A stretch of DNA of 33,939 nt from Syntrophobacterales bacterium Delta_02 (GTDB taxonomy: Bacteria > Desulfobacterota > Syntrophorhabdia > Syntrophorhabdales > Syntrophorhabdaceae): positions 1-33,939 of the forward strand of contig LVAA01000004.1 in the NCBI GenBank assembly GCA_001603955.1, written 5' to 3'. Below the pieces are notes generated by a model. It did no database searches and was not told where the DNA came from. It saw nothing but the letters and a program-made list of their open reading frames with translations. Shown here piece by piece: positions 7,950 through 16,672 of this stretch. Numbering within the stretch: the stretch's first letter is position 1; each line of letters begins with the position of its first letter. The translations under genes were made by a program, and so were the position numbers.

Positions 7950-10124
7950 ATGTCACGCAGGCAAGAGCGAGGAGATGGCCGGGCAGAGGGTGCCATCAGC
8001 CGCGTGCTTTCCGCCGTCGAGAGGGACTGGGACATGAAGGATGAATATTCGTCGGGTGTCTATGATGCGCTTTTCAAACCGCGAAGCGTCGTCATCGTGG
8101 GCGGAAGCGAAAGCCTCGCCAAGCCCGGCGGGAAGGTTCTCGCCAATATAGTGGACCATCATTACCGGGGGACGCTTTGGGTCGTGAACCCCGGCGGCAG
8201 CGTGAAGGGCCTTCCCACGTTCGCCTCGGTGCCGGACCTGCCAGGCCCGCCGGAGCTTGGGATCATCGCCATTCCCGCCGCCCTGGTGGCGGGGGCGCTC
8301 GAGGACCTCGGCCGGAAAGGAACGAAAGCCGTCGTTATCCTCTCGGCAGGTTTCGGCGAGAAGGACGAGAAAGGCCGCGAGGAGGAGAGGCGCCTTCTGA
8401 CGATCGCCGGGGATTTCGGGATGACCATCATCGGGCCCAACTGTTCCGGGTTCATGACGCCCCATTACAGCGGGAAGTTCGCGGGGATCATCCCTGAGCT
8501 GAAGCCGAGGTCGATCGATTTCATAAGCGGCTCGGGCGCGACCGTCGACCTCGTTATGGAGCAGGCAGTTCTCAGGGGGCTGTCCTTCTGCAACGTTGTC
8601 AACGTGGGGAATTCCATACAGACCGGTGTCGAGGACCTCATTGCCCTCTATGACGAGAACTATGGCACCGAGGGCTCGCCTGTCCTTATGCTTTACCTGG
8701 AGTCCCTGAAAAAGCCGGGGCTTCTGCTCAGGCACGCCCGCAGCCTGACCCGGAAGGGGTGCGCCATCGTGGGGATCAAATCGGGTGTCTCCGCCGGAGG
8801 GGCCCGGGCGGCGGCAAGCCACACGGGCGCGATGGCTACCGATGACACTGCCGTGCAGGCCCTCTTCGACAAGGCGGGCATCATACGGGTGAAGAGCAAG
8901 ATGGAGATGATCGATGTTGCCTGCGCCCTTCTGGGAACGGGCGGGCATCTCGAGGGGAACCGCGCCTGCGTCATCACCGATGCGGGAGGGCCCGGTGTCA
9001 TGCTCACCGACGAACTGGAAAGGCAGGGTTTTGTCCTGCCCGTTCTCGGGGAGAGGACGCGGCAGAGATTGCACGGCATACTCCCCGCCGAAAGCTCCGT
9101 TATGAATCCCGTCGACTGCCTTCCGTCGAGGACTGCCTCCCAGATACGGGAGGTATTCGAGGTCCTCGCCGAAGAAGAGCGCGCCGGGATAGACGTTATA
9201 GCCATCCAGGTGGGGAACCCCGGAATGTATCCCAACAGGGAGATATACCGCGAGGTGGCCCGGGCGATGAAGACCTCTCCCATCCCCGTTATCCCTACGC
9301 TCAGCTCCGTCACGACCTGCACGGAACCCATCGCGGAATTTACGGGGGACGGCAACTTCTGTTTTTCCGACGAGGTGAACCTGGGCAGTGCCCTGGGCAA
9401 GGTTCTCCATCGCACGGCGATCTTTGAAGCGTCAGATGACCTCAAGGACTACGACCGCGCCGGCATAGGGAATGCGTTAGAGGGACATACTGGCGTTCTG
9501 CCGGCGCGAACCGTGACAGAGGTCCTGGAAAAAGCAGGCTTTGTCTTTCCGCCGCAGGTAGAGGCCCCGTCCCTCGAAGGGACGAAAGAGGCCTGCAATA
9601 GGATAGGGTATCCCCTGGTTATGAAGGTACTGGGGCCTTTGCACAAGAGCGACCTCGGCGGGGTGAAGCTCGGGATCGCGGATGCCGCCGCTGCCGAACG
9701 GGCCTGGCACGACCTCGCGGGTATCGAAGGCGCTCGGGGTGTTCTGGTGCAGCCCATGGTGGAAGGCATGGAGGTCATCCTGGGAGCGAGCCGTGCCGGC
9801 GACCTCGGCCATCTCATCATGTTCGGCCTCGGCGGGATATATACCGAGGTGCTGGGGGATGTCGCCTTTGCCCTTGCCCCTCTTGCCGGGGAGGAATGCC
9901 GCGGGATGGTGAAGGGCATTCGTTCCTACCCCATCGTGGAAGGTGTTCGGGGTCAAAGAGGGGTTTCCGTGGAGCGTCTCGCCGACCACCTGGAAAGGCT
10001 CAGCCGCCTCGTCTGCGATTTTCCCGTCATCGGTGAGATCGACATCAATCCCCTGAAGGGCGGCGGCAGCGAGTTGTATGTCATCGACGCGCGGATCATC
10101 CTCCATACCGAACCGCGTTCCTGA
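7950..10124 (+). CDS. Acyl-CoA synthetase (NDP/ADP-forming), acetate--CoA ligase type
   Basis: 724 residues fusing the alpha and beta halves of an ADP-forming acyl-CoA synthetase. In order: CoA-binding domain (LFKPRSVVIVGGSE, about 42-55; IGPNCSGFM), succinyl-CoA-ligase-like domain with the phosphorylatable His291 in AASHTGAM, and a C-terminal ATP-grasp domain (from about 500; YPLVMKVLGPLHKSDLGGVK, EVILGASRAGDLGHLIMFGLGG, GEIDINPL). The reaction is acyl-CoA + ADP + Pi to acid + CoA + ATP and is reversible. In an anaerobe it usually makes ATP from acetyl-CoA or an aromatic or branched acyl-CoA. The ATG at 7950 follows AGGA by five bases; ATGs at 7944 and 8034 are alternatives, the last giving the more usual family N-terminus. 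A terminator follows. Confidence 0.9.
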   Translation: MSRRQERGDGRAEGAISRVLSAVERDWDMKDEYSSGVYDALFKPRSVVIVGGSESLAKPGGKVLANIVDHHYRGTLWVVNPGGSVKGLPTFASVPDLPGPPELGIIAIPAALVAGALEDLGRKGTKAVVILSAGFGEKDEKGREEERRLLTIAGDFGMTIIGPNCSGFMTPHYSGKFAGIIPELKPRSIDFISGSGATVDLVMEQAVLRGLSFCNVVNVGNSIQTGVEDLIALYDENYGTEGSPVLMLYLESLKKPGLLLRHARSLTRKGCAIVGIKSGVSAGGARAAASHTGAMATDDTAVQALFDKAGIIRVKSKMEMIDVACALLGTGGHLEGNRACVITDAGGPGVMLTDELERQGFVLPVLGERTRQRLHGILPAESSVMNPVDCLPSRTASQIREVFEVLAEEERAGIDVIAIQVGNPGMYPNREIYREVARAMKTSPIPVIPTLSSVTTCTEPIAEFTGDGNFCFSDEVNLGSALGKVLHRTAIFEASDDLKDYDRAGIGNALEGHTGVLPARTVTEVLEKAGFVFPPQVEAPSLEGTKEACNRIGYPLVMKVLGPLHKSDLGGVKLGIADAAAAERAWHDLAGIEGARGVLVQPMVEGMEVILGASRAGDLGHLIMFGLGGIYTEVLGDVAFALAPLAGEECRGMVKGIRSYPIVEGVRGQRGVSVERLADHLERLSRLVCDFPVIGEIDINPLKGGGSELYVIDARIILHTEPRS

Positions 10125-10143
10125 AGGTCGTTCTGAAACAAAG

Positions 10144-10174
10144 AAGGCCGGTCCCGTGACGGGGGACCGGCCTT
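10144..10174. terminator. Bidirectional intrinsic terminator
   Basis: A perfect 12-bp stem, AAGGCCGGTCCC (10144-10155) with GGGACCGGCCTT (10163-10174), and a 7-base loop. There are T residues on the plus-strand side and A residues on the other. It sits between the convergent acyl-CoA synthetase and glutamine synthetase genes and can serve both. Confidence 0.85.
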
Positions 10175-10193
10175 TCATGTCTGTCCTGCAGTC

Positions 10194-12290
10194 CTACAGC
10201 TTGAAGAGAAGATCTGTGTAGGTGGGAACGGGCCACGTGTCCGCGGGGACCAGCATCTCCAGGCTGTCGATATCGCCCCTCAAGGCCTGCATTGCCGTGA
10301 ACACCTTGTCGCGGTAGCTTTGAGCCTGCTTCACCGTGTCCGTGGTGGCCTGCGCTTTTTCCACGGCGGTTTCAAGTTTGCCGAGGTTCTTGTACGCAGA
10401 CGTGAGAACGGTGCTGAGCCTTTTCAATATGTCCTCGGGGATCGCCGCGGGGCCCTTGACAAATTTGAGATCGTCTATGGAATCGGCGAGGAAGGTCGCG
10501 TATTCGAGGGCGGCGGGGATGAACTGTCTCTTGGCCATGTCGATGGCGACGCGTGCCTCAATATTGACCTGCTTGGCGTAGGTCTCCACGTAGATATCGT
10601 AGCGGGAATGGAGCTCCTTGCGGGAAAGGACATCGTACCTTTCGAAAAGCTTGAAGGCCTTGTCGGTCACGAACGCCTTGAGGGCGTCGACGGCATTTCC
10701 CACGTTCGGGAGTCCTCTTCTTTCAGCTTCCGCCAACCATTCTTCAGAGTAGTTGTTCCCGTTGAAGATGATCCGGCTGTGTTTGTTCCAGGTGTCCTTT
10801 ATGATCGCGGCCGCCTCGGCATTCTTGTCCCTGGCTTTTTCCAGCCTCGTGGCGATCTCGTCGAGGGCTTCGGCGGCTATGGTGTTAAGGGCCACGTTCG
10901 ACCCCGCTATAGACTGAGCGGAACCTACCATTCTGAACTCGAACTTGTTGCCCGTGAAGGCAAAGGGGGAGGTCCTGTTCCTGTCGGTGTTGTCCCTCGG
11001 TATCATGGGCAGCGTATCGACGCCGACGCTGACGAATTGCTCACCCCTTGATGCCGTCTTTTCGCCCTTGGCGATCTTCTCGAGTATCTCTGTGAGTTCT
11101 TCACCCATGAAGATGGACACGATGGCGGGAGGCGCTTCGTTCGCACCAAGACGGTGGTCGTTCCCGGCGGTGGCGCAGGTCGCCCTCAGGATATCGGCGT
11201 GGGTGTCGACGGCCTTGATCATCGCGCACAGGAACAGCAGGAACTGGACGTTCTCGTTGGGCGTGCTGCCGGGCTCGAGCAGGTTCATCCCGTCGTTGGT
11301 GGACAGGGACCAGTTGTTGTGCTTGCCCGACCCGTTGATGCCCGCGTAAGGTTTCTCGTGGAGGAGGCAGACGAGGTCGTTCCGGAAGGCGACCTTCTGC
11401 ATCGTCTCCATGACGAGCTGGTTGTGGTCGGTTGCTATGTTCGTGGTGTCGAAGATGGGGGCCATCTCATATTGCGCCGGGGCCACCTCGTTGTGTTTTG
11501 TCTTGGAGGTGATGCCCATCTTCCACAGTTCCACGTCAAGGTCGTGCATGTAGTCGGAGACGCGGTCCTTGATGGCGCCGAAATACTGGTCCTCGAGTTC
11601 CTGGCCCTTGGGCGGGGGCGCGCCGAAGATGGTGCGGCCCGCGAGAAGCAGGTCGAGGCGCTCCATGTAGTATTTCTTGTCGACGAGGAAGTATTCCTGC
11701 TCGGGGCCCACGGTGGAGGTCACATTCACGGATGTGGTGTTCCCGAGTGCCTTCAAGACCCTGAGGGCCTGCCGGGACAGGGCCTTCATGGAGCGCAGGA
11801 GAGGAGTCTTCTTGTCGAGGGCCTCTCCGCGATAGGAGTAAAAAGCCGTGGGGATGGTGAGCGTCACGTTGCCGCTTTCATCTTCCTTGAGGAAGGCGGG
11901 AGACGTGCAGTCCCAGGCGGTGTACCCCCGTGCCTCGAAGGTGGCCCTCAGGCCGCCGCTGGGGAAGGACGAGGCGTCGGGTTCGCCCTGGACGAGCTGT
12001 TTCCCGGAAAACTCCATGATGACGCTGCCGTCGGGGGCGGGGGAGATGAAAGAATCGTGTTTCTCGGCGGTGATCCCCGTCAGGGGCTGAAACCAGTGCG
12101 TATAGTGTGTCGCACCCTTTTCGATGGCCCAGTCTTTCATCGCGTTGGCCACCACGTCCGCCACGTCCGGCCGAAGCGGCGTGCCCTGTTCGATCGTCCT
12201 GCGCAGTGCCCTGTAGACCTCTTTCGGCAGGCGTTGTTTCATCACCTTATCGTTGAAAACGTTGGACCCGAATATTTCCGTCAGTTCCAT
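10194..12290 (-). CDS. glnN: Glutamine synthetase, type III
   Basis: 698 residues, the size of type III glutamine synthetases and about 250 more than type I. It makes glutamine from glutamate, ammonia and ATP. Recognisable blocks: [21 protein letters not shown] near the N-terminus (a GSIII hallmark), [15 protein letters not shown] (metal-binding glutamates), [28 protein letters not shown] (ammonia/glutamate-site histidine), [20 protein letters not shown], then the long helical C-terminal extension of this class. The ATG at 12288-12290 follows GAGGAGG with a seven-base gap; the GTG at 12305 would put the ribosome site inside the gene. It is monocistronic, with a long upstream region holding a palindrome. 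Confidence 0.96.
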   Translation of the reverse strand: MELTEIFGSNVFNDKVMKQRLPKEVYRALRRTIEQGTPLRPDVADVVANAMKDWAIEKGATHYTHWFQPLTGITAEKHDSFISPAPDGSVIMEFSGKQLVQGEPDASSFPSGGLRATFEARGYTAWDCTSPAFLKEDESGNVTLTIPTAFYSYRGEALDKKTPLLRSMKALSRQALRVLKALGNTTSVNVTSTVGPEQEYFLVDKKYYMERLDLLLAGRTIFGAPPPKGQELEDQYFGAIKDRVSDYMHDLDVELWKMGITSKTKHNEVAPAQYEMAPIFDTTNIATDHNQLVMETMQKVAFRNDLVCLLHEKPYAGINGSGKHNNWSLSTNDGMNLLEPGSTPNENVQFLLFLCAMIKAVDTHADILRATCATAGNDHRLGANEAPPAIVSIFMGEELTEILEKIAKGEKTASRGEQFVSVGVDTLPMIPRDNTDRNRTSPFAFTGNKFEFRMVGSAQSIAGSNVALNTIAAEALDEIATRLEKARDKNAEAAAIIKDTWNKHSRIIFNGNNYSEEWLAEAERRGLPNVGNAVDALKAFVTDKAFKLFERYDVLSRKELHSRYDIYVETYAKQVNIEARVAIDMAKRQFIPAALEYATFLADSIDDLKFVKGPAAIPEDILKRLSTVLTSAYKNLGKLETAVEKAQATTDTVKQAQSYRDKVFTAMQALRGDIDSLEMLVPADTWPVPTYTDLLFKL

Positions 12291-12457
12291 TTTAATCCTC
12301 CTCACAAGTTGGACCGGACAAAGCCGTATAATAACACTTTCCGCCTGTTACTGGAAAGGTTTGTTCAGTCCTTAAACATTGACTTTGGGTGAACTTCTTT
12401 GTTCGGTATGCTTGCTTAAGCCCTCGGGGCCGTTGAGGGGAACACATCAATGTGCGG

Positions 12458-12481
12458 CAACAGTATAATATGATACTGTTG
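12458..12481. promoter_or_regulatory. Palindrome upstream of glnN, possible operator
   Basis: CAACAGTAT (12458-12466) and ATACTGTTG (12473-12481) form a perfect 9-bp inverted repeat around an AATATG spacer, about 170-190 bp upstream of the glnN start. The arms are AT-rich and short, unlike a terminator. It is the only clear structure in the 421-bp gap 12291-12711, where I see no gene. A nitrogen-responsive regulator is a possible reader, but the motif does not match an NtrC site I know. Confidence 0.4.
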
Positions 12482-12711
12482 AGTTTACAAGTAAATTGTC
12501 GGCGACCCTGGTAAGACACATTCTGCCGGGGCACGATCCGACAGGATATGTTGTCCCCTCGCGTCGGTCTCGTACGCCCGTTTCGTGCACGGGTCAGCCC
12601 ATGTACAACTATGAAAGAGTATATGTCCACGACGGTAGCGCCTGCCAGCATTATGAAATATCACGATAGGATTCTCGTGTGATGGATGTTTTCAGTTGCT
12701 CTTTCTCAATG

Positions 12712-13791
12712 TCAATAATAGGGCAGTTGTTCGTCGAAACGTTCCTTATTGTTCCGGTACCACGCGGCAACGTGTTTGACCGCTTCGACGGCCTTCGTCA
12801 GGGCCGCGATGTCGGAATTGAACCCCTGGTGGGGCTGGACATAGATGTTGGAGCTTCTGTCGGTGGACTTCTCAACGAGCGCCTTGGCCGCAAGCAGGTT
12901 GGCGTCGGTCTCCGCCGGCTGCCCGAGGAGGAGCGCCGAGAACTGCGACTCGTTGCTAAAGACGTCGAGGCCAATCCCCGTTATCTTTCCCGAGCGGTAG
13001 AGATCGAGGAGTACCGATTCCGGTGCGATCTCCCCCCGGGTCACGTTGATGAAGATGAGGTTCTTCTTCGCCTGAGAGAGATACTCCTTCGAAAAGTAGC
13101 CCACGTTGTAGAACCTGCTCTCCGGGTTCCTCGTCAGGTTCATGGCATTGACGATGATGTCGCTGGACCGGATGGCCTCTTCCGTGGAAACGAACCGCAC
13201 GGTCCCGCCGTAAAGGCCGTCGAGTTCGTCCTGCCTCAAGTCGACCCCCTGGACGGTCAGGCCGTTGGCCTCGGCAAGCTCGTATGTCCTCTTGCCTATT
13301 TTGCCGACGCCGAAGACGGTCAGCGTCCTGTGTCTGTCGAGTTCCATGAAGGCTCGGGAATCCTTCCTTTCGAAGGTGAGGGTGTTAAGGGAGTAATGGT
13401 TCAGCTCGCCTGCGGCGGCGTAGAGGAACTTGATGGCCGTCTGGGCCACGGCGTTCACACAATACTCTCTCAGTGAGGCAACGTTGACCCTGTCGGCGAG
13501 GTGCTCGAAATGGTCGTACCCGGCGCTGCGGGTTATCACGCTTTTTCGGCCCCCTTCGAGATACTGCTCGGGAAGAACGGAATGTGTCTTCGTGGTGATG
13601 ATCTCCGGGAGGGTCACCCCCGGGTTGTCCCTGAGATATTCCTGGAGGTTCTTCGGGGTGATGAGGTATCTGTGTCCCTCAGGGACCTCCTTTCGGGCGA
13701 TCGCCCCCTGTATTTCCTCCTCGAGGTGCCGTGCCTCGGGCCCCAGGGCTTCAAAATGCATGATGTCGCAGGTGCTCTTCGCTTCTTTCAC
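12712..13791 (-). CDS. D-isomer-specific 2-hydroxyacid dehydrogenase (NAD-binding)
   Basis: 359 residues with the Rossmann motif GVGKIG (161-166) followed by Asp184, which favours NAD over NADP. The catalytic triad of the family is visible: Arg252 (NVTRGEI), an acidic residue at Glu281 (LDVFSNE) and His321 (VQPHQGFNSD). These enzymes interconvert a 2-keto acid and a D-2-hydroxy acid. D-lactate dehydrogenase, phosphoglycerate dehydrogenase-like and phosphonate/formate-type activities cannot be separated from sequence alone. The N-terminal substrate domain is longer than usual. A GTG start (13789-13791) with GGAG upstream is the most likely. Confidence 0.88.
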   Translation of the reverse strand: MKEAKSTCDIMHFEALGPEARHLEEEIQGAIARKEVPEGHRYLITPKNLQEYLRDNPGVTLPEIITTKTHSVLPEQYLEGGRKSVITRSAGYDHFEHLADRVNVASLREYCVNAVAQTAIKFLYAAAGELNHYSLNTLTFERKDSRAFMELDRHRTLTVFGVGKIGKRTYELAEANGLTVQGVDLRQDELDGLYGGTVRFVSTEEAIRSSDIIVNAMNLTRNPESRFYNVGYFSKEYLSQAKKNLIFINVTRGEIAPESVLLDLYRSGKITGIGLDVFSNESQFSALLLGQPAETDANLLAAKALVEKSTDRSSNIYVQPHQGFNSDIAALTKAVEAVKHVAAWYRNNKERFDEQLPYY

Positions 13792-13876
13792 ATGTGCTCC
13801 GATGAGGTCTTATTTGATTCCTGAGTATCCATTGTCGCGCAATTGTTGGATTTTTTCAATCTAAATCGAGAAGACC

Positions 13877-14024
13877 GTTTCAGGTTTCAAGTTTCAGGTT
13901 TCAAGTCAAAGACGAGAACCGAAAAGCAGGCTCTATAAGGTTCTTTTACAACAGACTCGAAACGCGCAACTCGGAATCCGCAACTGTCTTTTCCCTGAAA
14001 CCTGAAACTTGAAACCTGAAACTG
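13877..14024. repeat. Paired inverted heptamer arrays with shared core (element 1)
   Basis: The left array has alternating GTTTCAG/GTTTCAA units (13877-13904); the right array is its inverse, CTGAAAC/TTGAAAC (13995-14022). The intervening core includes AAAGACGAGAACCGAAAAGCAGG (13908-13930, read in two parts: AAAGACGAGAACC and GAAAAGCAGG) and a second degenerate heptamer run at about 13950-13976. The right array ends five bases before the stop of the Cache-domain gene. The whole could fold into one long hairpin. Confidence 0.85.
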
Positions 14025-14027
14025 TTT

Positions 14028-14831
14028 TCAGTGTTTTTCCGTTGTTATCACTATTCGCCAGTAGCTGTCGTAGAAGGGGAGGGTTTTCCAGACGGCCGAT
14101 TTCTTCACCACCTTTTCCGAGCCGGGTTTGACGTATCGATAGGTTGCCGTCCCTTCCTTCTCTTTGACTATGCGTGTACCCATTTCGCGCAGTTCATGGA
14201 AACCTTTATATTCGGTGCTTTTCAGAACGTTGAGTCGGGTCTGAGAGGGGTCGGAAGTGTAGATGTTGGTGCCGTCGGGCTGGAGTATGACGATACCCGT
14301 GCCTGTGCCAAGCTTCATGTCCTTCAGACACTCTTGCACCATGACGTCCGGGGATATCAACAGACTTACAGAGCCGGCAAACTCTTTCTTCTGATTGAAT
14401 ACGGGATACTGGAAGGCTATACCCTGCAGTCCTTCAACCGCAGTAAAGAGTTCGCTGAGCAGGGGCTTACGGGTCTTATGGATGCGGTTGACGATGGCCT
14501 GGTCACTGAGGTTTGAACCTTCATGCTTGCGGTATTTCTCAGGCTCGACGATCTCCATGATGCCCTTTGCATTGATGAAGGCGCAATCGATGGAGTAAGC
14601 CTTGCCAGCGCAGAGATCGTGCACGGCCTTTCTCATGTCGGCACCGGGTGAGAGGCCCTCTCCGATGGCCGTCGCCGTTTTCGAAAGGTCGGAATCGATC
14701 TTCTTGAGCGCTGCCGCTGTCCTGTTCGTTACATCATCAAGTAAGGCCTTTGCGGGGTCCGCGGCAAGGCACGCAAGAGAGAAAAGGGTGACCAGAACGA
14801 CCACTGATATACCCAGGATCACTTTCTTCAT
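14028..14831 (-). CDS. Exported Cache-domain protein (soluble sensor or ligand-binding)
   Basis: 267 residues from the ATG at 14829-14831, which has GGAGG six bases upstream (an ATG two codons earlier directly abuts that site). A signal peptide (MKKVILGISVVVLVTLFSLACLA) is followed by a double-Cache-like periplasmic domain: AFINAKGIMEIVEPEKYRKHEG, then FQYPVFNQKKEFAGSVSLLI, then GTGIVILQPDGTNIYTSDP, and WRIVITTEKH at the end. There is no second membrane helix and no signalling module, so it is a free or signal-anchored ligand-binding protein rather than a complete receptor. It probably forms a two-gene unit with the HNH gene 14 bp upstream. Confidence 0.75.
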   Translation of the reverse strand: MKKVILGISVVVLVTLFSLACLAADPAKALLDDVTNRTAAALKKIDSDLSKTATAIGEGLSPGADMRKAVHDLCAGKAYSIDCAFINAKGIMEIVEPEKYRKHEGSNLSDQAIVNRIHKTRKPLLSELFTAVEGLQGIAFQYPVFNQKKEFAGSVSLLISPDVMVQECLKDMKLGTGTGIVILQPDGTNIYTSDPSQTRLNVLKSTEYKGFHELREMGTRIVKEKEGTATYRYVKPGSEKVVKKSAVWKTLPFYDSYWRIVITTEKH

Positions 14832-14845
14832 TCGCATCCTCCTTC

Positions 14846-15184
14846 TTACTCTTTTCCTTCCTCTTCATCGGCAAAGAAGTTCCTGCCATGAACATCGTCG
14901 TGGCAGTAGGTGCAGAGGTTTTCCCAGTTCGAACCGTCGGGAGGGTTGTTGTTGTGGTTCCCGTCCTTGTGGTGCACAGTGAGGAGATGCCTGTCGGTGT
15001 GGTCGAACTCCCTGCCGCACCTTGCGCACATGAGACCGTGTATCTTCAGCGATTGCTCGCGGTACTGCTCGTTCTTGATGTCCCTGTCCCGAGTGATCTC
15101 TTTGACGATGTCCTCGACGGACCCCTTGATCTCCACCTTCACCGGCCGGTTCGACCTGCGCACTGTAAATGCTCTGCGTTTCAT
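14846..15184 (-). CDS. yajD: HNH endonuclease family protein, YajD-like
   Basis: 112 residues. A basic N-terminus leads into a classic HNH nuclease fold: CARCGREF (first zinc pair), LTVHHKDGNHNNNPPDGSN (the catalytic HH and the asparagines) and NLCTYCHDDVH (second zinc pair and last His). This is the pattern of E. coli YajD, a predicted nicking or structure-specific nuclease of unknown cellular role. The gene is separated by 14 bp from the Cache-domain gene that follows it on the same strand. Confidence 0.88.
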   Translation of the reverse strand: MKRRAFTVRRSNRPVKVEIKGSVEDIVKEITRDRDIKNEQYREQSLKIHGLMCARCGREFDHTDRHLLTVHHKDGNHNNNPPDGSNWENLCTYCHDDVHGRNFFADEEEGKE

Positions 15185-15229
15185 CGTTCTTCTCTCTGAT
15201 CGTGAGTTGACATCATTATATCAAAAAAG

Positions 15230-15370
15230 GGTTATGGGTGATAGGTAATAGGTGATGCGAAAGGTGATGCGAAGAAAACGGTTAGAACCGTTGGAGCCGT
15301 TAGAACCGTTGGAGCCGGATGAGAATGATGACAGAGGTTCTTCCCATTACCTATCACCCATTACCTGATT
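15230..15370. repeat. Composite repeat: inverted heptamer arrays enclosing a nonamer array (element 2)
   Basis: The left array GGTTATG, GGTGATA, GGTAATA, GGTGATG (15230-15257) and the right array CCCATTA, CCTATCA, CCCATTA, CCTGATT (15343-15370) are inverted copies. Between them lies a nonamer array, CGGTTAGAA, CCGTTGGAG, CCGTTAGAA, CCGTTGGAG (15279-15314). So both repeat families meet in one 140-bp unit, which ends six bases from the fructose-bisphosphatase stop codon. Confidence 0.85.
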
Positions 15371-15376
15371 CATCTA

Positions 15377-16360
15377 CTACCCGCCTTTCAATAGATTAGC
15401 TATATCTTCAACCAGCGGTTTCGATCCGACGTAGAGGGCCGTTCTCTGGTGGTGGTCTTTTGGCTCTATGTCGAGGATCGGTGTGCCGTGCTCGTCCACG
15501 GCGTGTCCCCCTGCCTCCCTGCACATGAAGGCCACAACGGATGCCTCATACATGAGGCGGAGCTTCCCCTCGGGTCTCAGTTTCTTCGGGTCTGGGTGGT
15601 TGACGATGGCGGGGTACATGAACATCCCGCCCCTTGTGAGTATCCGGTGAAAGTCACCCGCAAGCGCCCCGAGGTAGCGGAACGTGTAGCGTCTTTCGTT
15701 CTGTCGCACCCATTCCTGAACCTCCTTCCGATAGGTGTAGCGGTTCGTGGCGTTGAAGGACAGTTCCCAGGTGTCAGGGGTGTCGGGCAGCGTTATCCTG
15801 ACGGGTTTGACATAGTTCATGGTCTCGTCGATGTGAAAACGCCATGTTCCCGCCTCGCGGAAAGCGATGGTCAGGGTGCCGGTGGGGATGACGAACATGC
15901 CGGCGGCGATATAGTCTTTTCCCGGCCTCAGATGAAAGTCCTCGGGACCGTCGAGGTTGCGTTTTGCTATCCCGAAGAGAAAACCCACGGGGAGGCCATG
16001 AGCGACGTTGGACGATCCGTCGAGGGGGTCGAAATAGATGAAGTACCGGCCGCCTTCCTCGTCGAGAGGGATGATATCCTTCGATTCCTCGCTGACGGCC
16101 CTTATGACGCGACCTGTTGTCCTGAGGTAGTGGATGATGATCTCGTGGGCGATGTCATCCATGTGCATGACGTCCTCGCCCTGCACGTTCACCTTGCCGG
16201 CCTGCCCCAGGTTTCCCTTCAGGGCCCCGGTGATGTAAGAATGCTCGATATGCTTTGCCGCGCTGATGATGGCGTCCATGAGGATGAGGAAGTGATACGT
16301 CCGGTTGTGCCTTTCCTGATGGTGGAGGAGAAAGTTCATGAATGTCTGTTCCAGTTCCAT
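15377..16360 (-). CDS. fbp: Fructose-1,6-bisphosphatase, class I
   Basis: 327 residues. It hydrolyses fructose 1,6-bisphosphate to fructose 6-phosphate, the committed step of gluconeogenesis in the cytoplasm. The class I signature is intact: VNVQGEDVMHMDDIAHE, the metal-binding AVSEES (Glu91-Glu92), YFDPLDGSSN (Asp111 and Asp114), the substrate-binding RYLGALAGDFHRIL with GGMFMYPA, and EGKLRLMYEASVVAFMCREAGG. The start has AGAGG about six bases upstream. Gluconeogenesis fits an organism growing on acetate-level or aromatic intermediates. Confidence 0.97.
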   Translation of the reverse strand: MELEQTFMNFLLHHQERHNRTYHFLILMDAIISAAKHIEHSYITGALKGNLGQAGKVNVQGEDVMHMDDIAHEIIIHYLRTTGRVIRAVSEESKDIIPLDEEGGRYFIYFDPLDGSSNVAHGLPVGFLFGIAKRNLDGPEDFHLRPGKDYIAAGMFVIPTGTLTIAFREAGTWRFHIDETMNYVKPVRITLPDTPDTWELSFNATNRYTYRKEVQEWVRQNERRYTFRYLGALAGDFHRILTRGGMFMYPAIVNHPDPKKLRPEGKLRLMYEASVVAFMCREAGGHAVDEHGTPILDIEPKDHHQRTALYVGSKPLVEDIANLLKGG

Positions 16361-16468
16361 GTATACCTCTTTGCCCTGGTTTGCCGGATGCAGCGGATAC
16401 CTGTGAAGTATATGTGCTTTCAGGCGGGCAAGTCAAAGGGTAACTAAACAGAAGCGGGTAAGAAGACA

Positions 16469-16578
16469 GTTTCAAGTCTCAGGTTTCAGGAAAAAGACAA
16501 CAACTGTTCTGACCTGCAACCTTTACAATCAGCTTTCCTTCTTTGGCCTTTGACCTGAAACCTGAGACTTGAAACCGT
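16469..16578. repeat. Paired inverted heptamer arrays with shared core (element 3)
   Basis: Left array GTTTCAA, GTCTCAG, GTTTCAG (16469-16489); right array CTGAAAC, CTGAGAC, TTGAAAC (16555-16575). The core read on the minus strand (16551 to 16531) is AAAGGCCAAAGAAGGAAAGC, nearly identical to the core at 17948-17967 and similar to that at 13908-13930. It lies in the 312-bp gap between fbp and the serine hydrolase gene; no gene seen there. Confidence 0.85.
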
Positions 16579-16672
16579 CTTTACCCTTGAACCCTTGGTT
16601 GCAGTCGGCTATTATCGTTTTGTCCGGCAGAGTGATCAACCGGAATTCGTCCCGACGAAAGGGGGTTGTTCA

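Noticed and set aside
12292..12651. Open frame of about 119 residues on the minus strand upstream of glnN
   Set aside because: Irregular composition, no ribosome site, overlaps the glnN ribosome site and the palindrome; no family resemblance.
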